A DNA stretch of 64,000 nt, taken from Oxalobacteraceae bacterium (GTDB lineage: Bacteria; Pseudomonadota; Gammaproteobacteria; Burkholderiales; Burkholderiaceae_D). Location of the stretch: positions 1-64,000 of the forward strand of contig OMID01000081.1 in assembly GCA_900299005.1 (NCBI GenBank). Reading direction: 5' to 3'. Below, one piece after another: positions 12,637 through 21,862 of the stretch. Below the pieces are notes generated by a model. It was given only the letters and a program-made list of their open reading frames with translations. It made no database searches and had not been told where the DNA came from. The position numbers were made by a program, and so were the translations under genes. Numbering within the stretch: the first letter of the stretch is position 1; every line of letters begins with the position of its first letter.

Positions 12637-13413
12637 TCAGTGCCTGAAAAACCCGTCGTAGCCGGTCTTGGCGATCAGCAGACCAACCATGACCAGGAAA
12701 AGTTGACGAACAAACCCTGTTCCGCCGACCAGCGCCAGACGGGTTCCGATGATGGCGCCGGTGATGTTGCCAACAGCCATAAGCAGTCCTAGCGGCCAGA
12801 TGACGAAGCCTGCCGCCGCAAACCAGCTCAGCGCCGCGAAATTGCAAGCGACATTCACCACCTTGGCGATTGCGGATGCCTGCAGAAAATCCAAATGAAA
12901 AAAGCGGACGAACAGAAAAATCAGAAAGCTGCCTGTGCCCGGCCCGAATAGCCCATCATAAAAGCCAATGACCGCACCCGTCAGCAGCGCACGCCGTGTG
13001 GGGTTGGCTACCCTCTCCTCGGCCCTCGACTCACTGCCAAATGACTTACGGCGAAAGACATACGCCGCGACCGCCAAGAGCAGAAAAGGAAGCGCTTTGC
13101 GAAGCAGGTCTTGTGGAACGAGCGAAACGGCGCGAGCGCCAAGGAATGCGAAAATCAATGCGGCTACCGAGGCAGGCAAAGCAAGGTTCCACATCAGGGT
13201 CAGCCGCTTGGCATAGCTGCGTGCGGCAAAAGCGGTTCCCCAGATAGCCGCCAATTTATTGGTGCCGAACAGGCTGGCTGGCGCTGCGTGCGGCAATGCA
13301 CTCAACAAGGCAGGAAGCTGGATCAGGCCACCGCCACCGACGACCGAATCAATCAGACCCGCCAGCACTGCCGCTATCGCAAGCAAGAAATAGTCGTTGG
13401 TCAGGATGTCCAT
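12637..13413 (-). CDS. TSUP (TauE/SafE) family membrane exporter
   Basis: A membrane protein of the TauE/SafE family, whose members export sulfite or organosulfur anions, although most are uncharacterised. The 258 residues contain about eight hydrophobic helices. The family hallmark near the N-terminus reads LAGLIDSVVGGGGLIQLPALL, and the second repeat has GFYDGLFGPGTGSFLIF. The ATG at 13413 has a better-placed purine-rich element than a GTG three codons earlier. The subfamily resembles YfcA. The substrate cannot be told from context. Confidence 0.88.
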   Translation of the reverse strand: MDILTNDYFLLAIAAVLAGLIDSVVGGGGLIQLPALLSALPHAAPASLFGTNKLAAIWGTAFAARSYAKRLTLMWNLALPASVAALIFAFLGARAVSLVPQDLLRKALPFLLLAVAAYVFRRKSFGSESRAEERVANPTRRALLTGAVIGFYDGLFGPGTGSFLIFLFVRFFHLDFLQASAIAKVVNVACNFAALSWFAAAGFVIWPLGLLMAVGNITGAIIGTRLALVGGTGFVRQLFLVMVGLLIAKTGYDGFFRH

Positions 13414-13480
13414 AATGTCCACCCTTGCCGTGCCACAACGAGCGCTTCGTTAGTGTTTACTATCAAAAATGGTATTGTAT

Positions 13481-15175
13481 CTATTGGTGTATGGCCGAAG
13501 CAACTGGCGCTTCCGTCGGCCCCGACCGCCCTTCTCTTTCGGCGCGTATCAAGGCCGCTGTCTTGTCAGCGATCATGATGATCGGCGAGTTGGGGTTACC
13601 TGAAGTTATCACCGGCATCACTGAGGCATCCACCACCCTGAGGCCCGACACGCCGCGCACCCGCAGGCGCGAATCAACAACGGCAAGGGAATCGTCGGCT
13701 CTGCCCATCTTGCAGGTACCCACTGGGTGAAAAATCGTGGTCCCGATATTGCCGGCGGCAAAAGCGAGCTCCTCATCCGTTTGGTATTGATGCCCGGGCA
13801 AGAACTCCTGGGGCGCGTAGGCTTGCAGCGCCGGCGCCTGCACGATGCGCCGGGTCAGTGCCAAGGAGTCCGCAGCCACTTTCCGATCTTCCGGTGTGCT
13901 CAGGTAGTTCGGCGCTATCGCCGGTGCGACCAGCGGATCGGGCGAGACAATCCGCACATGGCCGCGCGCTGTGGGCCGAAGGTTGCACACACTGGCCGTA
14001 AACGCCGGGAAGTCATGCAGCGGTTCACCGAACTTGTTCAGGGACAAAGGTTGTACATGGTATTGAATATTTGCCGACGACTGTGACGGATCCGAGCGGG
14101 TAAACGCACCGAGCTGTGACGGCGCCATCGACATCGGTCCGCTCCGCCAGAGCGCATACTCAAGTCCGATCTGCAGCTTGCCAAGCCAGCGATTGGCCAT
14201 CACGTTCAGGGTCTTTGCGCCATGGACTTTGAACGCCATTCGCAGTTGCAAGTGGTCTTGGAGGTTCTCGCCGACGCCAGGCGAGTCAACGGCGATGGGA
14301 ATCTGTTGCTGCGAGAGCAAACCCGGTGGACCGATCCCCGACAACTGCAATATCTGAGGTGAACCGATAGCCCCGGCAGTCAACAGGGTCTCGTGCCGGG
14401 CTTCTGCAAACCACTGCTGACCGCCCCCTTGAAACTCCACGCCGCGGCACACGGTTCCCGCAGGCGTTTTTTCCAGGGTCAGTCTGCGTACGTGGCAGCC
14501 CGTCATGATGTCAAGGTTGCCGTGCCGTTTCTGCACGGAGCGGAGAAACGCTTTGGCTGTGTTCCAGCGAATGCCGTTGCGCTGATTGACTTCAAAATAC
14601 CCGCAGCCTTCATTGTCGCCGCCGTTGAAATCGTCGATGGGGGGAATCCCGGTCTGCGCAGCGGCGGCGCGAAAAGCGTCGAGGATCTCCCAGCGCAATC
14701 TCTGGCGCTCAACGCGCCACTCACCACCGGCTCCGTGGAATGGACTCGCGCCGGCATGATGGTCCTCTGACTGCATGAAGATCGGCAAGACATTCTGCCA
14801 GCGCCAGCTCTCGTCACCGGTGAGATCGGCCCAGGTGTCGTAGTCAAGCGTCTGGCCACGCATGTAGATCATGCCATTGATGGATGAGCAGCCGCCCAAT
14901 ACTTTCCCTCGGGGGTAGATCAGGCTCCTGCCATTCAACCCGGCCTCGCGCTCCGTACGGAAGCGCCAGTCGGTGCGCGGGTTATCAATGCAGTACAGAT
15001 AGCCCACGGGAATGTGAATCCACACGTAGTCGTCTTTGCCGCCGGCCTCAAGCAGCAGCACCGATACCCCAGGATCTTGCGTCAGCCGGTTGGCAAGCAC
15101 GCAGCCAGCGGTGCCCGCCCCGACAATGATGTAGTCATACTTGCCCGCATGCTGCGCAGAAGACGACGAGCGCAT
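13481..15175 (-). CDS. GMC-family FAD oxidoreductase (alcohol/choline dehydrogenase type)
   Basis: A flavoprotein of the glucose-methanol-choline family, which oxidises alcohols to aldehydes. The FAD-binding motif VGAGTAGCVLANRLT starts at about residue 17. GGSSSINGMIYMRGQ (the first GMC signature) and GAIGSPQILQLSGIGP (the second) are intact, and the C-terminal active-site region has HPVGTCKMG. The 564 residues are typical of choline and related dehydrogenases. It follows mmsA by 15 bases on the same strand, so an alcohol-to-aldehyde-to-acyl-CoA route is plausible. The substrate is not determined; betA is one possibility but there is no betaine gene cluster. Confidence 0.9.
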   Translation of the reverse strand: MRSSSSAQHAGKYDYIIVGAGTAGCVLANRLTQDPGVSVLLLEAGGKDDYVWIHIPVGYLYCIDNPRTDWRFRTEREAGLNGRSLIYPRGKVLGGCSSINGMIYMRGQTLDYDTWADLTGDESWRWQNVLPIFMQSEDHHAGASPFHGAGGEWRVERQRLRWEILDAFRAAAAQTGIPPIDDFNGGDNEGCGYFEVNQRNGIRWNTAKAFLRSVQKRHGNLDIMTGCHVRRLTLEKTPAGTVCRGVEFQGGGQQWFAEARHETLLTAGAIGSPQILQLSGIGPPGLLSQQQIPIAVDSPGVGENLQDHLQLRMAFKVHGAKTLNVMANRWLGKLQIGLEYALWRSGPMSMAPSQLGAFTRSDPSQSSANIQYHVQPLSLNKFGEPLHDFPAFTASVCNLRPTARGHVRIVSPDPLVAPAIAPNYLSTPEDRKVAADSLALTRRIVQAPALQAYAPQEFLPGHQYQTDEELAFAAGNIGTTIFHPVGTCKMGRADDSLAVVDSRLRVRGVSGLRVVDASVMPVITSGNPNSPIIMIADKTAALIRAEREGRSGPTEAPVASAIHQ

Positions 15176-15190
15176 AGTCAGTTCCCCTGC

Positions 15191-16708
15191 TTATTTAGCG
15201 ACCGGCATCGTGAATTCCGCACCCTTGGCGATCGATTCTGGCCAGCGCTGCATGATAGATTTGTAGCGCGTGTAAAAGCGTATGCCCTCTTCACCATACA
15301 CATGCGCATCCCCGAACAGCGAACGCTTCCATCCGCCGAATGAGTGCCAGGCCATCGGCACCGGAATTGGCACATTGACCCCGACCATACCCACTTCGAT
15401 ACGCCGGGAAAATTCGCGCGCCGTATGACCATCGGAGGTGAAAATCGACACGCCATTGCCAAATTCGTGGCGGTTAATCAACTCGATGGCCGCACCCAGA
15501 TCCGGCACACGCACCACGCTGAGCACCGGACCGAAAATTTCTTCTTGGTAGATGCGCATTCCTGGTGTGACATGATCAAACAGCGATCCCCCCAAAAAGA
15601 AGCCCTGTTCATGTCCCGGCACTTTCACATCACGCCCGTCCACCAACAGCCTTGCGCCTGCTGCCACGCCGTCTGCTATGTACGACTCGACCTTGGCCTT
15701 GTGCGCGGCCGTTACCAAGGGTCCCATCTCAGCGTCTGGGTCCATGCCATTCTTGACCTTGAGCGCCTTTACGCGAGGCACCAACGCCTTGACCAGTGTG
15801 TCGGCCACTTGCCCCACTGCCACCGCCACCGAGATCGCCATACAGCGCTCACCCGCCGAGCCATAGGCCGCCCCCAACAAAGCATCGACCGCCTGGTCGA
15901 GATCTGCATCTGGCATGACGACCAAGTGATTTTTAGCGCCGCCGAGTGCCTGCACGCGCAACGGATAGCCTCCTTTGCGGCGCGTGCCTTCGGTATAGAT
16001 GTAGTCCGCGATGGGTGTCGATCCCACAAATGACACCGCTTTCACCTCGGGATGGTGAAGCAGGGTATCCACGGCCAGCTTATCGCCTTGCACAACATTG
16101 AAAACACCATCCGGCAAGCCGGCTTGCTTGAACAGCTCAGCAAGCAAGAGGGAAGGCGATGGATCACGCTCCGAGGGCTTCAACACAAACGTGTTACCGC
16201 AAGCGATAGCAACCGGTGCCATCCACAGCGGCACCATCACCGGAAAATTGAAGGGTGTGATCCCCGCTGTTACCCCCAGCGGCTGCCTGAGCTGCCAGTT
16301 ATCAATGCCGCCTCCAATGTTGTCCGTGAATTGAGTTTTAAGCAGCTGAGGAATGCCGCAAGCGAATTCCACGATCTCCAGCCCACGCACCACTTCACCC
16401 TTGGCATCACTGAACACCTTGCCGTGTTCGCGCGTGATCATCGCAGCGAGGTCATCGTGGTATTTCTCAATCAGTTCTTTGAACTTGAACAGCACTCTTG
16501 CCCGCCGCAGTGGGGCTGTGTCTGCCCAGGCCGGCGCGGCAGCCTGAGCCGCAGCGACCGCAGCATTAACTTCGGCTTGAGTTGCCAACGCCACCTCCGC
16601 TATGGGGGCGCCGGTTGCCGGGTTGAATACGGGCTGTAAGCGGCCGCTGGTCGAGGCCACCGCCTGACCATGGATGTAATGGGCAATCACCGGCAGCCTG
16701 CTTGTCAT
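15191..16708 (-). CDS. mmsA: methylmalonate-semialdehyde dehydrogenase (CoA-acylating)
   Basis: Aldehyde dehydrogenase of the MmsA subfamily, which converts methylmalonate or malonate semialdehyde to propionyl-CoA or acetyl-CoA in valine, inositol and beta-alanine breakdown. The 505 residues contain the cofactor region [15 protein letters not shown], the [12 protein letters not shown] segment and the catalytic cysteine in [14 protein letters not shown]. The C-terminal [19 protein letters not shown] stretch is characteristic. AAGGAA precedes the ATG. It appears to be first of a two-gene operon with the GMC oxidoreductase and is divergent from a LysR gene. Confidence 0.92.
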   Translation of the reverse strand: MTSRLPVIAHYIHGQAVASTSGRLQPVFNPATGAPIAEVALATQAEVNAAVAAAQAAAPAWADTAPLRRARVLFKFKELIEKYHDDLAAMITREHGKVFSDAKGEVVRGLEIVEFACGIPQLLKTQFTDNIGGGIDNWQLRQPLGVTAGITPFNFPVMVPLWMAPVAIACGNTFVLKPSERDPSPSLLLAELFKQAGLPDGVFNVVQGDKLAVDTLLHHPEVKAVSFVGSTPIADYIYTEGTRRKGGYPLRVQALGGAKNHLVVMPDADLDQAVDALLGAAYGSAGERCMAISVAVAVGQVADTLVKALVPRVKALKVKNGMDPDAEMGPLVTAAHKAKVESYIADGVAAGARLLVDGRDVKVPGHEQGFFLGGSLFDHVTPGMRIYQEEIFGPVLSVVRVPDLGAAIELINRHEFGNGVSIFTSDGHTAREFSRRIEVGMVGVNVPIPVPMAWHSFGGWKRSLFGDAHVYGEEGIRFYTRYKSIMQRWPESIAKGAEFTMPVAK

Positions 16709-16849
16709 AAGTTTTCCTTTTGATTATGGTGGCCAACACCACAGCAACTTTTACCTTGATTTCAGCTTACTCCAGGGTGTTTGGCAAAATCCAATGAGTT
16801 ATCATCAACATCTCCATAAAGAAATCTTATAAAACATCGCCTTAAGGCC

Positions 16850-17725
16850 ATGGACCTGATTCAGCTACGGGCTTTTGTTACCGTTGCACGAGAAGGCAAC
16901 CTGACTCGTGCAGCGCAACGCCTCAGCCTGACCCAACCCGCCGTGAGTCTGCAAATCAAATCATTGCAGCAGAGTCTGGGCGTAATGCTCTTTCAGCGAA
17001 ACGCTAGTGGTATGCGCCTCACCAGCGACGGAAGCAAACTCCTTCCTTTGGCTGAAAAAGTCCTCCAGGGCAGCACTGAACTACTCCACGCAGCTCGTGC
17101 ATTACATTCGACGCTCTCGGGGGAGTTGGCGATAGGGACGATCCTGGATCCGGAATTCACGCGACTCGGCGCTTTCTTGCGTCGACTGGTAGAAGCCCAT
17201 CCCCAAATATCGACACGACTCCAACATGGAATGTCCGGATGGGTCCAGCAACAACTCCGTGACGGTACGCTCGATGTTGGCTATTACCTTGGTGAACCCG
17301 ACAAGCAGTGTCACACGATCATCCTAACCACATTCAATTACAGCGTGGTCGCCCCACAAGGCTGGAAGCAGCGCGTCCTTGGGAAAGATTGGGATGAGCT
17401 CGCCCGACTGCCATGGATTTGGGCTCCGCCAGAATCTGTACACAATCGCTTGCTCCGCCGATCCTTTGCCACTCATAACGTCGAGCCCCATCAAGTAGCC
17501 CTGGTCGATCAAGAAGCATCGATGCTCGATTTGGTCAAGTCCGGCGTGGGTCTTTCACTGGTTCGAGATTCGATCGCGCTGCGAGAAGCACAGGCCCATG
17601 GACTGGTGATTGCCGATCGCGTGAGTGTGAGCACGGCGTTATCGTTCATTTGCCTTGCACAGCGGCGCCAGGAAATGTGCATCAACACGGCATTTCAACT
17701 GATGACCAACCTGTGGCATTCCTGA
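16850..17725 (+). CDS. LysR-family transcriptional regulator
   Basis: The N-terminal winged helix-turn-helix is clear: MDLIQLRAFVTVAREGNLTRAAQRLSLTQPAVSLQIKSLQQSLG, within the first 60 residues. The rest (to 291) is the effector-binding domain. It is divergently transcribed from mmsA, with 141 bases between the two starts, the classic layout for a LysR gene controlling its neighbour. I infer that it regulates the mmsA-GMC operon. A run of AT-rich sequence lies in the shared promoter region. Confidence 0.93.
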   Translation: MDLIQLRAFVTVAREGNLTRAAQRLSLTQPAVSLQIKSLQQSLGVMLFQRNASGMRLTSDGSKLLPLAEKVLQGSTELLHAARALHSTLSGELAIGTILDPEFTRLGAFLRRLVEAHPQISTRLQHGMSGWVQQQLRDGTLDVGYYLGEPDKQCHTIILTTFNYSVVAPQGWKQRVLGKDWDELARLPWIWAPPESVHNRLLRRSFATHNVEPHQVALVDQEASMLDLVKSGVGLSLVRDSIALREAQAHGLVIADRVSVSTALSFICLAQRRQEMCINTAFQLMTNLWHS

Positions 17726-18027
17726 GCGCGTCCTGCCGCTTGCACGAGGATTCTGAGCATGTGGACAAACTAAGGGACAACTGTCTGAGGAAACGTGAAC
17801 AACCGCAGTTTTACGCTCGATGGTCTTAATTATGCAGAACTTGTCCTGGATGACCTACCCACCTATTCGGTCTTTATCCTTTTTCTAACTGTCTGACCCA
17901 AAACACAAAATTAGCTTTATCCACAGAAAAGAGATCGGCTTATCTATCATTATCAGTTTTCAATACAATCTTTAATACATTGATACCAGTAACAAAGATC
18001 TTCGAACACCCCCCGTACAGTGCACTG
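17726..18027. other. AT-rich intergenic region with DnaA boxes
   Basis: This 302-base stretch between two LysR genes has no gene. A consensus DnaA box TTATCCACA lies at 17917-17925 and a one-mismatch box TTGTCCACA (on the minus strand) at 17760-17768. From about 17880 to 18005 the DNA is strongly AT-rich, with TTATC and ATTATC motifs. It could be an origin element, or merely the upstream region of unrelated genes. Confidence 0.5.
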
Positions 18028-18969
18028 CTACGATTGGACAAAGGCTGTCAGTGAGCCCGAGTTGCGCAGCTGTTCTCGCAACCACTGATGGCCGGGGCTT
18101 CGTGCATCACGCTCGTGCCATAGCATGTCGATGTGCACTTCCGGCATAGGAAATGGCAGTTCTTTTGCTACAAGGGCCTCAGTCATCCCGGTGGCTTCGA
18201 TGAGATGGCGCGGCAGCACCATGATGAGATCAGAATGAGCGACCACTTTGCCCGCGGTGAAAAATTGATTCACGGTCAATAAGATGCGGCGCTCCTTGTT
18301 TAACGATAGCAAGGCATCATCTACCAAACCACGCGCCCGTCCGGAAAAGCTCACCAGCAAATGATTAGCGTGGCAATAGGATTCCAGCGACAGCTCTTTG
18401 TTTGCCAGCGGATGTGCCTTGCGCATCACGCACACGTACTTCCCGGCAAATAAACGCTCATGACGTATCGGCGTTTCCGTTGCACCTTGCAGTTGGGCCA
18501 CCACGCCCGGGAAAAATCCAATCGCCAGGTCGATGTCTCCACGCAGCAGTAGCGGCCTTGGTTCGCGCGTCGTGAGCGGTACCATCCGAATATCAATGCC
18601 GGGTGCTTCTTTCTCGATGACCCGCACAAGTGGCGGTAATAGCAGGCCGGCGGTCGCATCGGCCATCGCCATTCGGAAAGTGGCGTTGGCTTTCGCCAGT
18701 TCGAAACTGCGCGGTGCGACAGCCTCTTCAAGATCGGACAATGCTCGCCGCACCGCTGGCCATAGGGACTCAGCCCGGGCAGTGGGCTTGACACCGTGAG
18801 CGGTCCGGATGAGCAACTCGTCGCCCAGCGCATCTCGAAGCCGCTTGACCGCATTGGATACCGCGGGCTGTGTCATAGCCAGCCGACTGGCTGCCCGCGT
18901 CAGGTTTTGCTCGGTCATCACGGCATCGAAGACTCGCAGCAAATTTAAATCCAAGGTTAAAAAGCTCAT
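18028..18969 (-). CDS. LysR-family transcriptional regulator
   Basis: The N-terminal helix-turn-helix reads LLRVFDAVMTEQNLTRAASRLAMTQPAVSNAVKRLRDALG, and the remaining residues form a periplasmic-binding-protein-like effector domain; 313 residues in total. The DNA-binding domain resembles that of NodD/NahR/LinR-like regulators of aromatic or xenobiotic metabolism (LDLNLLRVFDAVM). No obvious target gene is adjacent: the next gene upstream is a small unknown protein on the other strand. Confidence 0.92.
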   Translation of the reverse strand: MSFLTLDLNLLRVFDAVMTEQNLTRAASRLAMTQPAVSNAVKRLRDALGDELLIRTAHGVKPTARAESLWPAVRRALSDLEEAVAPRSFELAKANATFRMAMADATAGLLLPPLVRVIEKEAPGIDIRMVPLTTREPRPLLLRGDIDLAIGFFPGVVAQLQGATETPIRHERLFAGKYVCVMRKAHPLANKELSLESYCHANHLLVSFSGRARGLVDDALLSLNKERRILLTVNQFFTAGKVVAHSDLIMVLPRHLIEATGMTEALVAKELPFPMPEVHIDMLWHERDARSPGHQWLREQLRNSGSLTAFVQS

Positions 18970-19153
18970 ACTCGCGCTCCAACGCTAGGCGATGGGCTGA
19001 GAACCTACCTGGCAAGGTCGCTTGAGGCCTTGCCAACACCGTACCCGATGGTTGTGCTGTCGCCGGCATTATCGCTTTGCTATCAACCTGACGAGATAGG
19101 TGCTCAGCCCGCAAGTTATATGTAAAAACTATCGCAGACATTTAAAAACAAAA

Positions 19154-19184
19154 TTGTATTTATATCTTAACCTTGTTTTATACT
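19154..19184 (+). promoter_or_regulatory. possible promoter of the small gene at 19222
   Basis: TTGTAT (19154-19159) and TATACT (19179-19184) are 19 bases apart in an AT-rich stretch. The -10 is a good match but the spacing is long. It would give a short leader before the ATG at 19222. Confidence 0.4.
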
Positions 19185-19221
19185 GCGGCGCAACATTTAT
19201 TAATAACAAACTGGTGAATTT

Positions 19222-19437
19222 ATGCAAGCAACCGTTATCCCGGCCGTCACTTCGAAACCCCAGATCTGGGGCTTTACACACTGGTTGAGCGATCTTTTTG
19301 GGCTGAGAGCCCCCGCCCTTAGCGATCAGGAGCGCCGCCTTGACAGTATTCGCGCGCTACAGCACATGGCCCGTGATTTGGATGCCACTCAGCCTAACCT
19401 GGCTGCCGAGCTGCGCAGCTTTGCTGCACGCTCTTGA
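19222..19437 (+). CDS. small unknown protein (71 residues)
   Basis: A 71-residue frame with a good candidate promoter and a GGTGA element seven bases before the ATG. The protein has a short hydrophobic, tryptophan-containing N-terminal part (IWGFTHWLSDLFGL), followed by a charged amphipathic helix (LSDQERRLDSIRALQHMARDLDATQPNLAAELRSFAA). This is the composition of a translated small protein rather than a chance frame. No family is recognised; it is reminiscent of the small DUF1127-like proteins but lacks their arginine-rich motif. Confidence 0.6.
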   Translation: MQATVIPAVTSKPQIWGFTHWLSDLFGLRAPALSDQERRLDSIRALQHMARDLDATQPNLAAELRSFAARS

Positions 19438-19508
19438 GCTACGCTGGCTTTGTGCAGAGAGCTCACCGCCGAGGGTGCGCTCAACGACAACCGCCAGTCA
19501 CAGCATCT

Positions 19509-20759
19509 TCAGTCCACCCGGTGTTGCCGCAACATGGCAAACCTGAATCCAATCAGAACGACCAGCACGCCCGAAACGGTCAACACCCCTCGGGTCGCAA
19601 TCAGGGATAGCGCAGCACCACCGGCAGCGACGCCGAGCGCTTGGCCGAGGAAATAACTGGAGGCAAATGCGGCGACTGCGGCGCCACGCCGTTCGGGCGC
19701 CATCTGCGTGGCATTGATCTGCAGGGTATTGTGAAACATGTAAAAACCCAGCCCAAAGCCACAGCACGCTGGAAAAGCCAGCCACCAGAACGGGGTCATT
19801 GCCAGAACGATTAGCGATGATCCCATCAATAACGCGCCACCCCTGATCAGACCCACCTCTCCCAATCGACGGACCATCGCATGCGAGCGCAACGCGAAAA
19901 TCAGGCCCCCGAGCCCAAACAACATGACTAGCGACCCCGAGGATGCCAGCGACAATCCATAAGTCGAATGCAGATGCGCTGGCACAAAGGCTAGGGCGCC
20001 AAACGTCACCGCACCCTCCAGGGCGACCGTCAGCAAGACCTGCCGAGCCCATGCCCGTTGGAGGACATGCCGAAATTCGATAAACATTCGGCGAAATCCT
20101 GCTGCTTCACTTACGTGCATGGCCCGTGCGTCAGCCGGCAATACAGCATTGATTCGGTGAAGGTAAATACTGGTGCCGGCGAACCAGATCGAAATCAGTA
20201 CGAAGGGCATTCGCCAAGCGAGGTAATCGGCGCTCAATCCACCAATGACGACACCAGCCGAGAGCCCCAGTATCTGCCCGATCAGGAATCTCGCAAGCAC
20301 CGGTTGTCGATAGGCATACGGCACCACATCGCCGATCCACGCCATAGACAGCGGTATGACAGCCGCAGCCGTCGCACCAGCCAAAGCACGGGCCACAAGT
20401 AAAGCCTCGAAATCCGGCACGGCACCGCATAAGAGCGCCGTTATACTACAAGCGGCACACCCATAGGCCACCACCCGAACCTTGCCGTAACGATCCCCCA
20501 CAGGGCCATATAAGAGCTGCGAAATCCCGTAAGCAAATCCGAACACCGTCACGGCCCAGGATGCCAGCGCGATCGTGATCGAAAACTCGTCCGCAAGCCT
20601 CACCAGCATGGGATCAACGACCCGCATCGACATGCCGCTGCCGAACGACCCCATGGCCAAGGCAATGATCGCCCGCCGGATGGCTGGCTCAGGCGGCTGC
20701 TCTGAAGGGAGCGCAGTTTTTTCGGACACCGTAGGCTTTCTGTTTATTGTTGCGGGCAC
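19509..20759 (-). CDS. MFS transporter, drug/sugar efflux type
   Basis: A major facilitator superfamily protein of 416 residues with twelve predicted helices. The motif A-like loop between helices 2 and 3 reads GPVGDRYGKVRV, and the motif C-like region is in the fifth helix. It resembles the YnfM/arabinose-efflux group of H+ antiporters. Only GTG starts are available (20759 or 20729). The gene follows the RluA-type pseudouridine synthase by 31 bases on the same strand. The substrate is unknown. Confidence 0.87.
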   Translation of the reverse strand: MPATINRKPTVSEKTALPSEQPPEPAIRRAIIALAMGSFGSGMSMRVVDPMLVRLADEFSITIALASWAVTVFGFAYGISQLLYGPVGDRYGKVRVVAYGCAACSITALLCGAVPDFEALLVARALAGATAAAVIPLSMAWIGDVVPYAYRQPVLARFLIGQILGLSAGVVIGGLSADYLAWRMPFVLISIWFAGTSIYLHRINAVLPADARAMHVSEAAGFRRMFIEFRHVLQRAWARQVLLTVALEGAVTFGALAFVPAHLHSTYGLSLASSGSLVMLFGLGGLIFALRSHAMVRRLGEVGLIRGGALLMGSSLIVLAMTPFWWLAFPACCGFGLGFYMFHNTLQINATQMAPERRGAAVAAFASSYFLGQALGVAAGGAALSLIATRGVLTVSGVLVVLIGFRFAMLRQHRVD

Positions 20760-20789
20760 CCCGACGGGAAGGCGTTTATCCGTGGTGGG

Positions 20790-21689
20790 TCAGAGATGCC
20801 GCTCGCTCTCGAAATATCGCGGCGTCCCCGTAACGGGGTCGATAAAGCGGAGCGATTTTGCCAGCAGCTTGAGCGGTTGGGTGAAATCATCGTGGCCCGC
20901 CGGGCGGGCAACGGGATAAAAGCCATCGTTGAGCAGCGGCAGACCTAGCGCACTCATATGCACTCTCAGTTGATGCATCTTGCCGGTCAACGGATACAGT
21001 CGGTAGAGCGCATGGTCGCCGTGACGCCCAATGCGCTCGATACGCGTGTGTGCATTGGGTTCGCCTGCCACTTCGCGCATCCGAAAAAACTGGATATCGC
21101 GCACGAGGCGGCTTTGCCGCTCCAGCGGAAACGCCTGGTCAATATCGTGCGCTTCTGCAGCCACCGCATAATAAATTTTTTCTACAGCGCGCTGGCGGAA
21201 CAGCGCTTGCCACACACTGCGCGTTAAGGGATTCACGGATAGCATCATGACGCCTGCGGTTTCCCGATCGAGCCGGTGCACAGGCGTTAGCGTCTCGATA
21301 CCCGTTGTTCGCTTGAGTCGGACGAGCAGGGTCTCCCGCAAAAACCTCCCGCCGGGCGTCACCGGCAGAAAATGTGGCTTGTCGACGACTAGCAGTTCAT
21401 CATTCAGGAAGAGGATCTTCTCGTCAAAAGGAATGCGCTCCTCGCGTGCTCGCTCGCGGTAGTAATACACTGATGCCCCGCCACGATAAGGGGAGTCCAG
21501 ACTCAAGCGATCGCCGCGCTCATCGACGACTTCACCACGCGACGCCCGCTCCTCCCAACGGTGGGCCGGAACATCAGGAAAACGGTAGGCGAAAAACTCT
21601 CGCAGGCTCGTCCAGCGTCCCAAGGGCAGCCCGACCCGACTGGCTGAGACGCCATCACGCATGGGAAGAGGAGGTAGGCGCTGGCTCAT
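20790..21689 (-). CDS. RluA-family pseudouridine synthase
   Basis: Pseudouridine synthase acting on rRNA or tRNA. The catalytic motif is VHRLDRETAGVMML, with the nucleophilic aspartate in HRLDRET. Upstream of it DELLVVDKPHFLPV and downstream PLTGKMHQLRVHMSALGLPLLND are family-typical. I start it at ATG 21689 (MSQRLPPLPMRDG, 299 residues); the frame is open for 32 more codons. It lacks an N-terminal S4 domain, as in the TruC/RluA group, and resembles 'RluA-like' proteins seen in Burkholderiales. The target base is not determinable. Confidence 0.88.
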   Translation of the reverse strand: MSQRLPPLPMRDGVSASRVGLPLGRWTSLREFFAYRFPDVPAHRWEERASRGEVVDERGDRLSLDSPYRGGASVYYYRERAREERIPFDEKILFLNDELLVVDKPHFLPVTPGGRFLRETLLVRLKRTTGIETLTPVHRLDRETAGVMMLSVNPLTRSVWQALFRQRAVEKIYYAVAAEAHDIDQAFPLERQSRLVRDIQFFRMREVAGEPNAHTRIERIGRHGDHALYRLYPLTGKMHQLRVHMSALGLPLLNDGFYPVARPAGHDDFTQPLKLLAKSLRFIDPVTGTPRYFESERHL

Positions 21690-21862
21690 CACGGTGAGTG
21701 TGTTTTGATCAAGGGCACTTAGCGAGAGCGCCGCGTCGTTTGCTCTTGCCGGCGTATCGGCCTGTCGTAGTGACGCTGGATACATTCTCAGTGCTCGCCA
21801 TAGGCCAATGGCTTATTGTAACGTCTGGGCAAGTCTGCCGATCATCACCCGAAGGTACCCTT

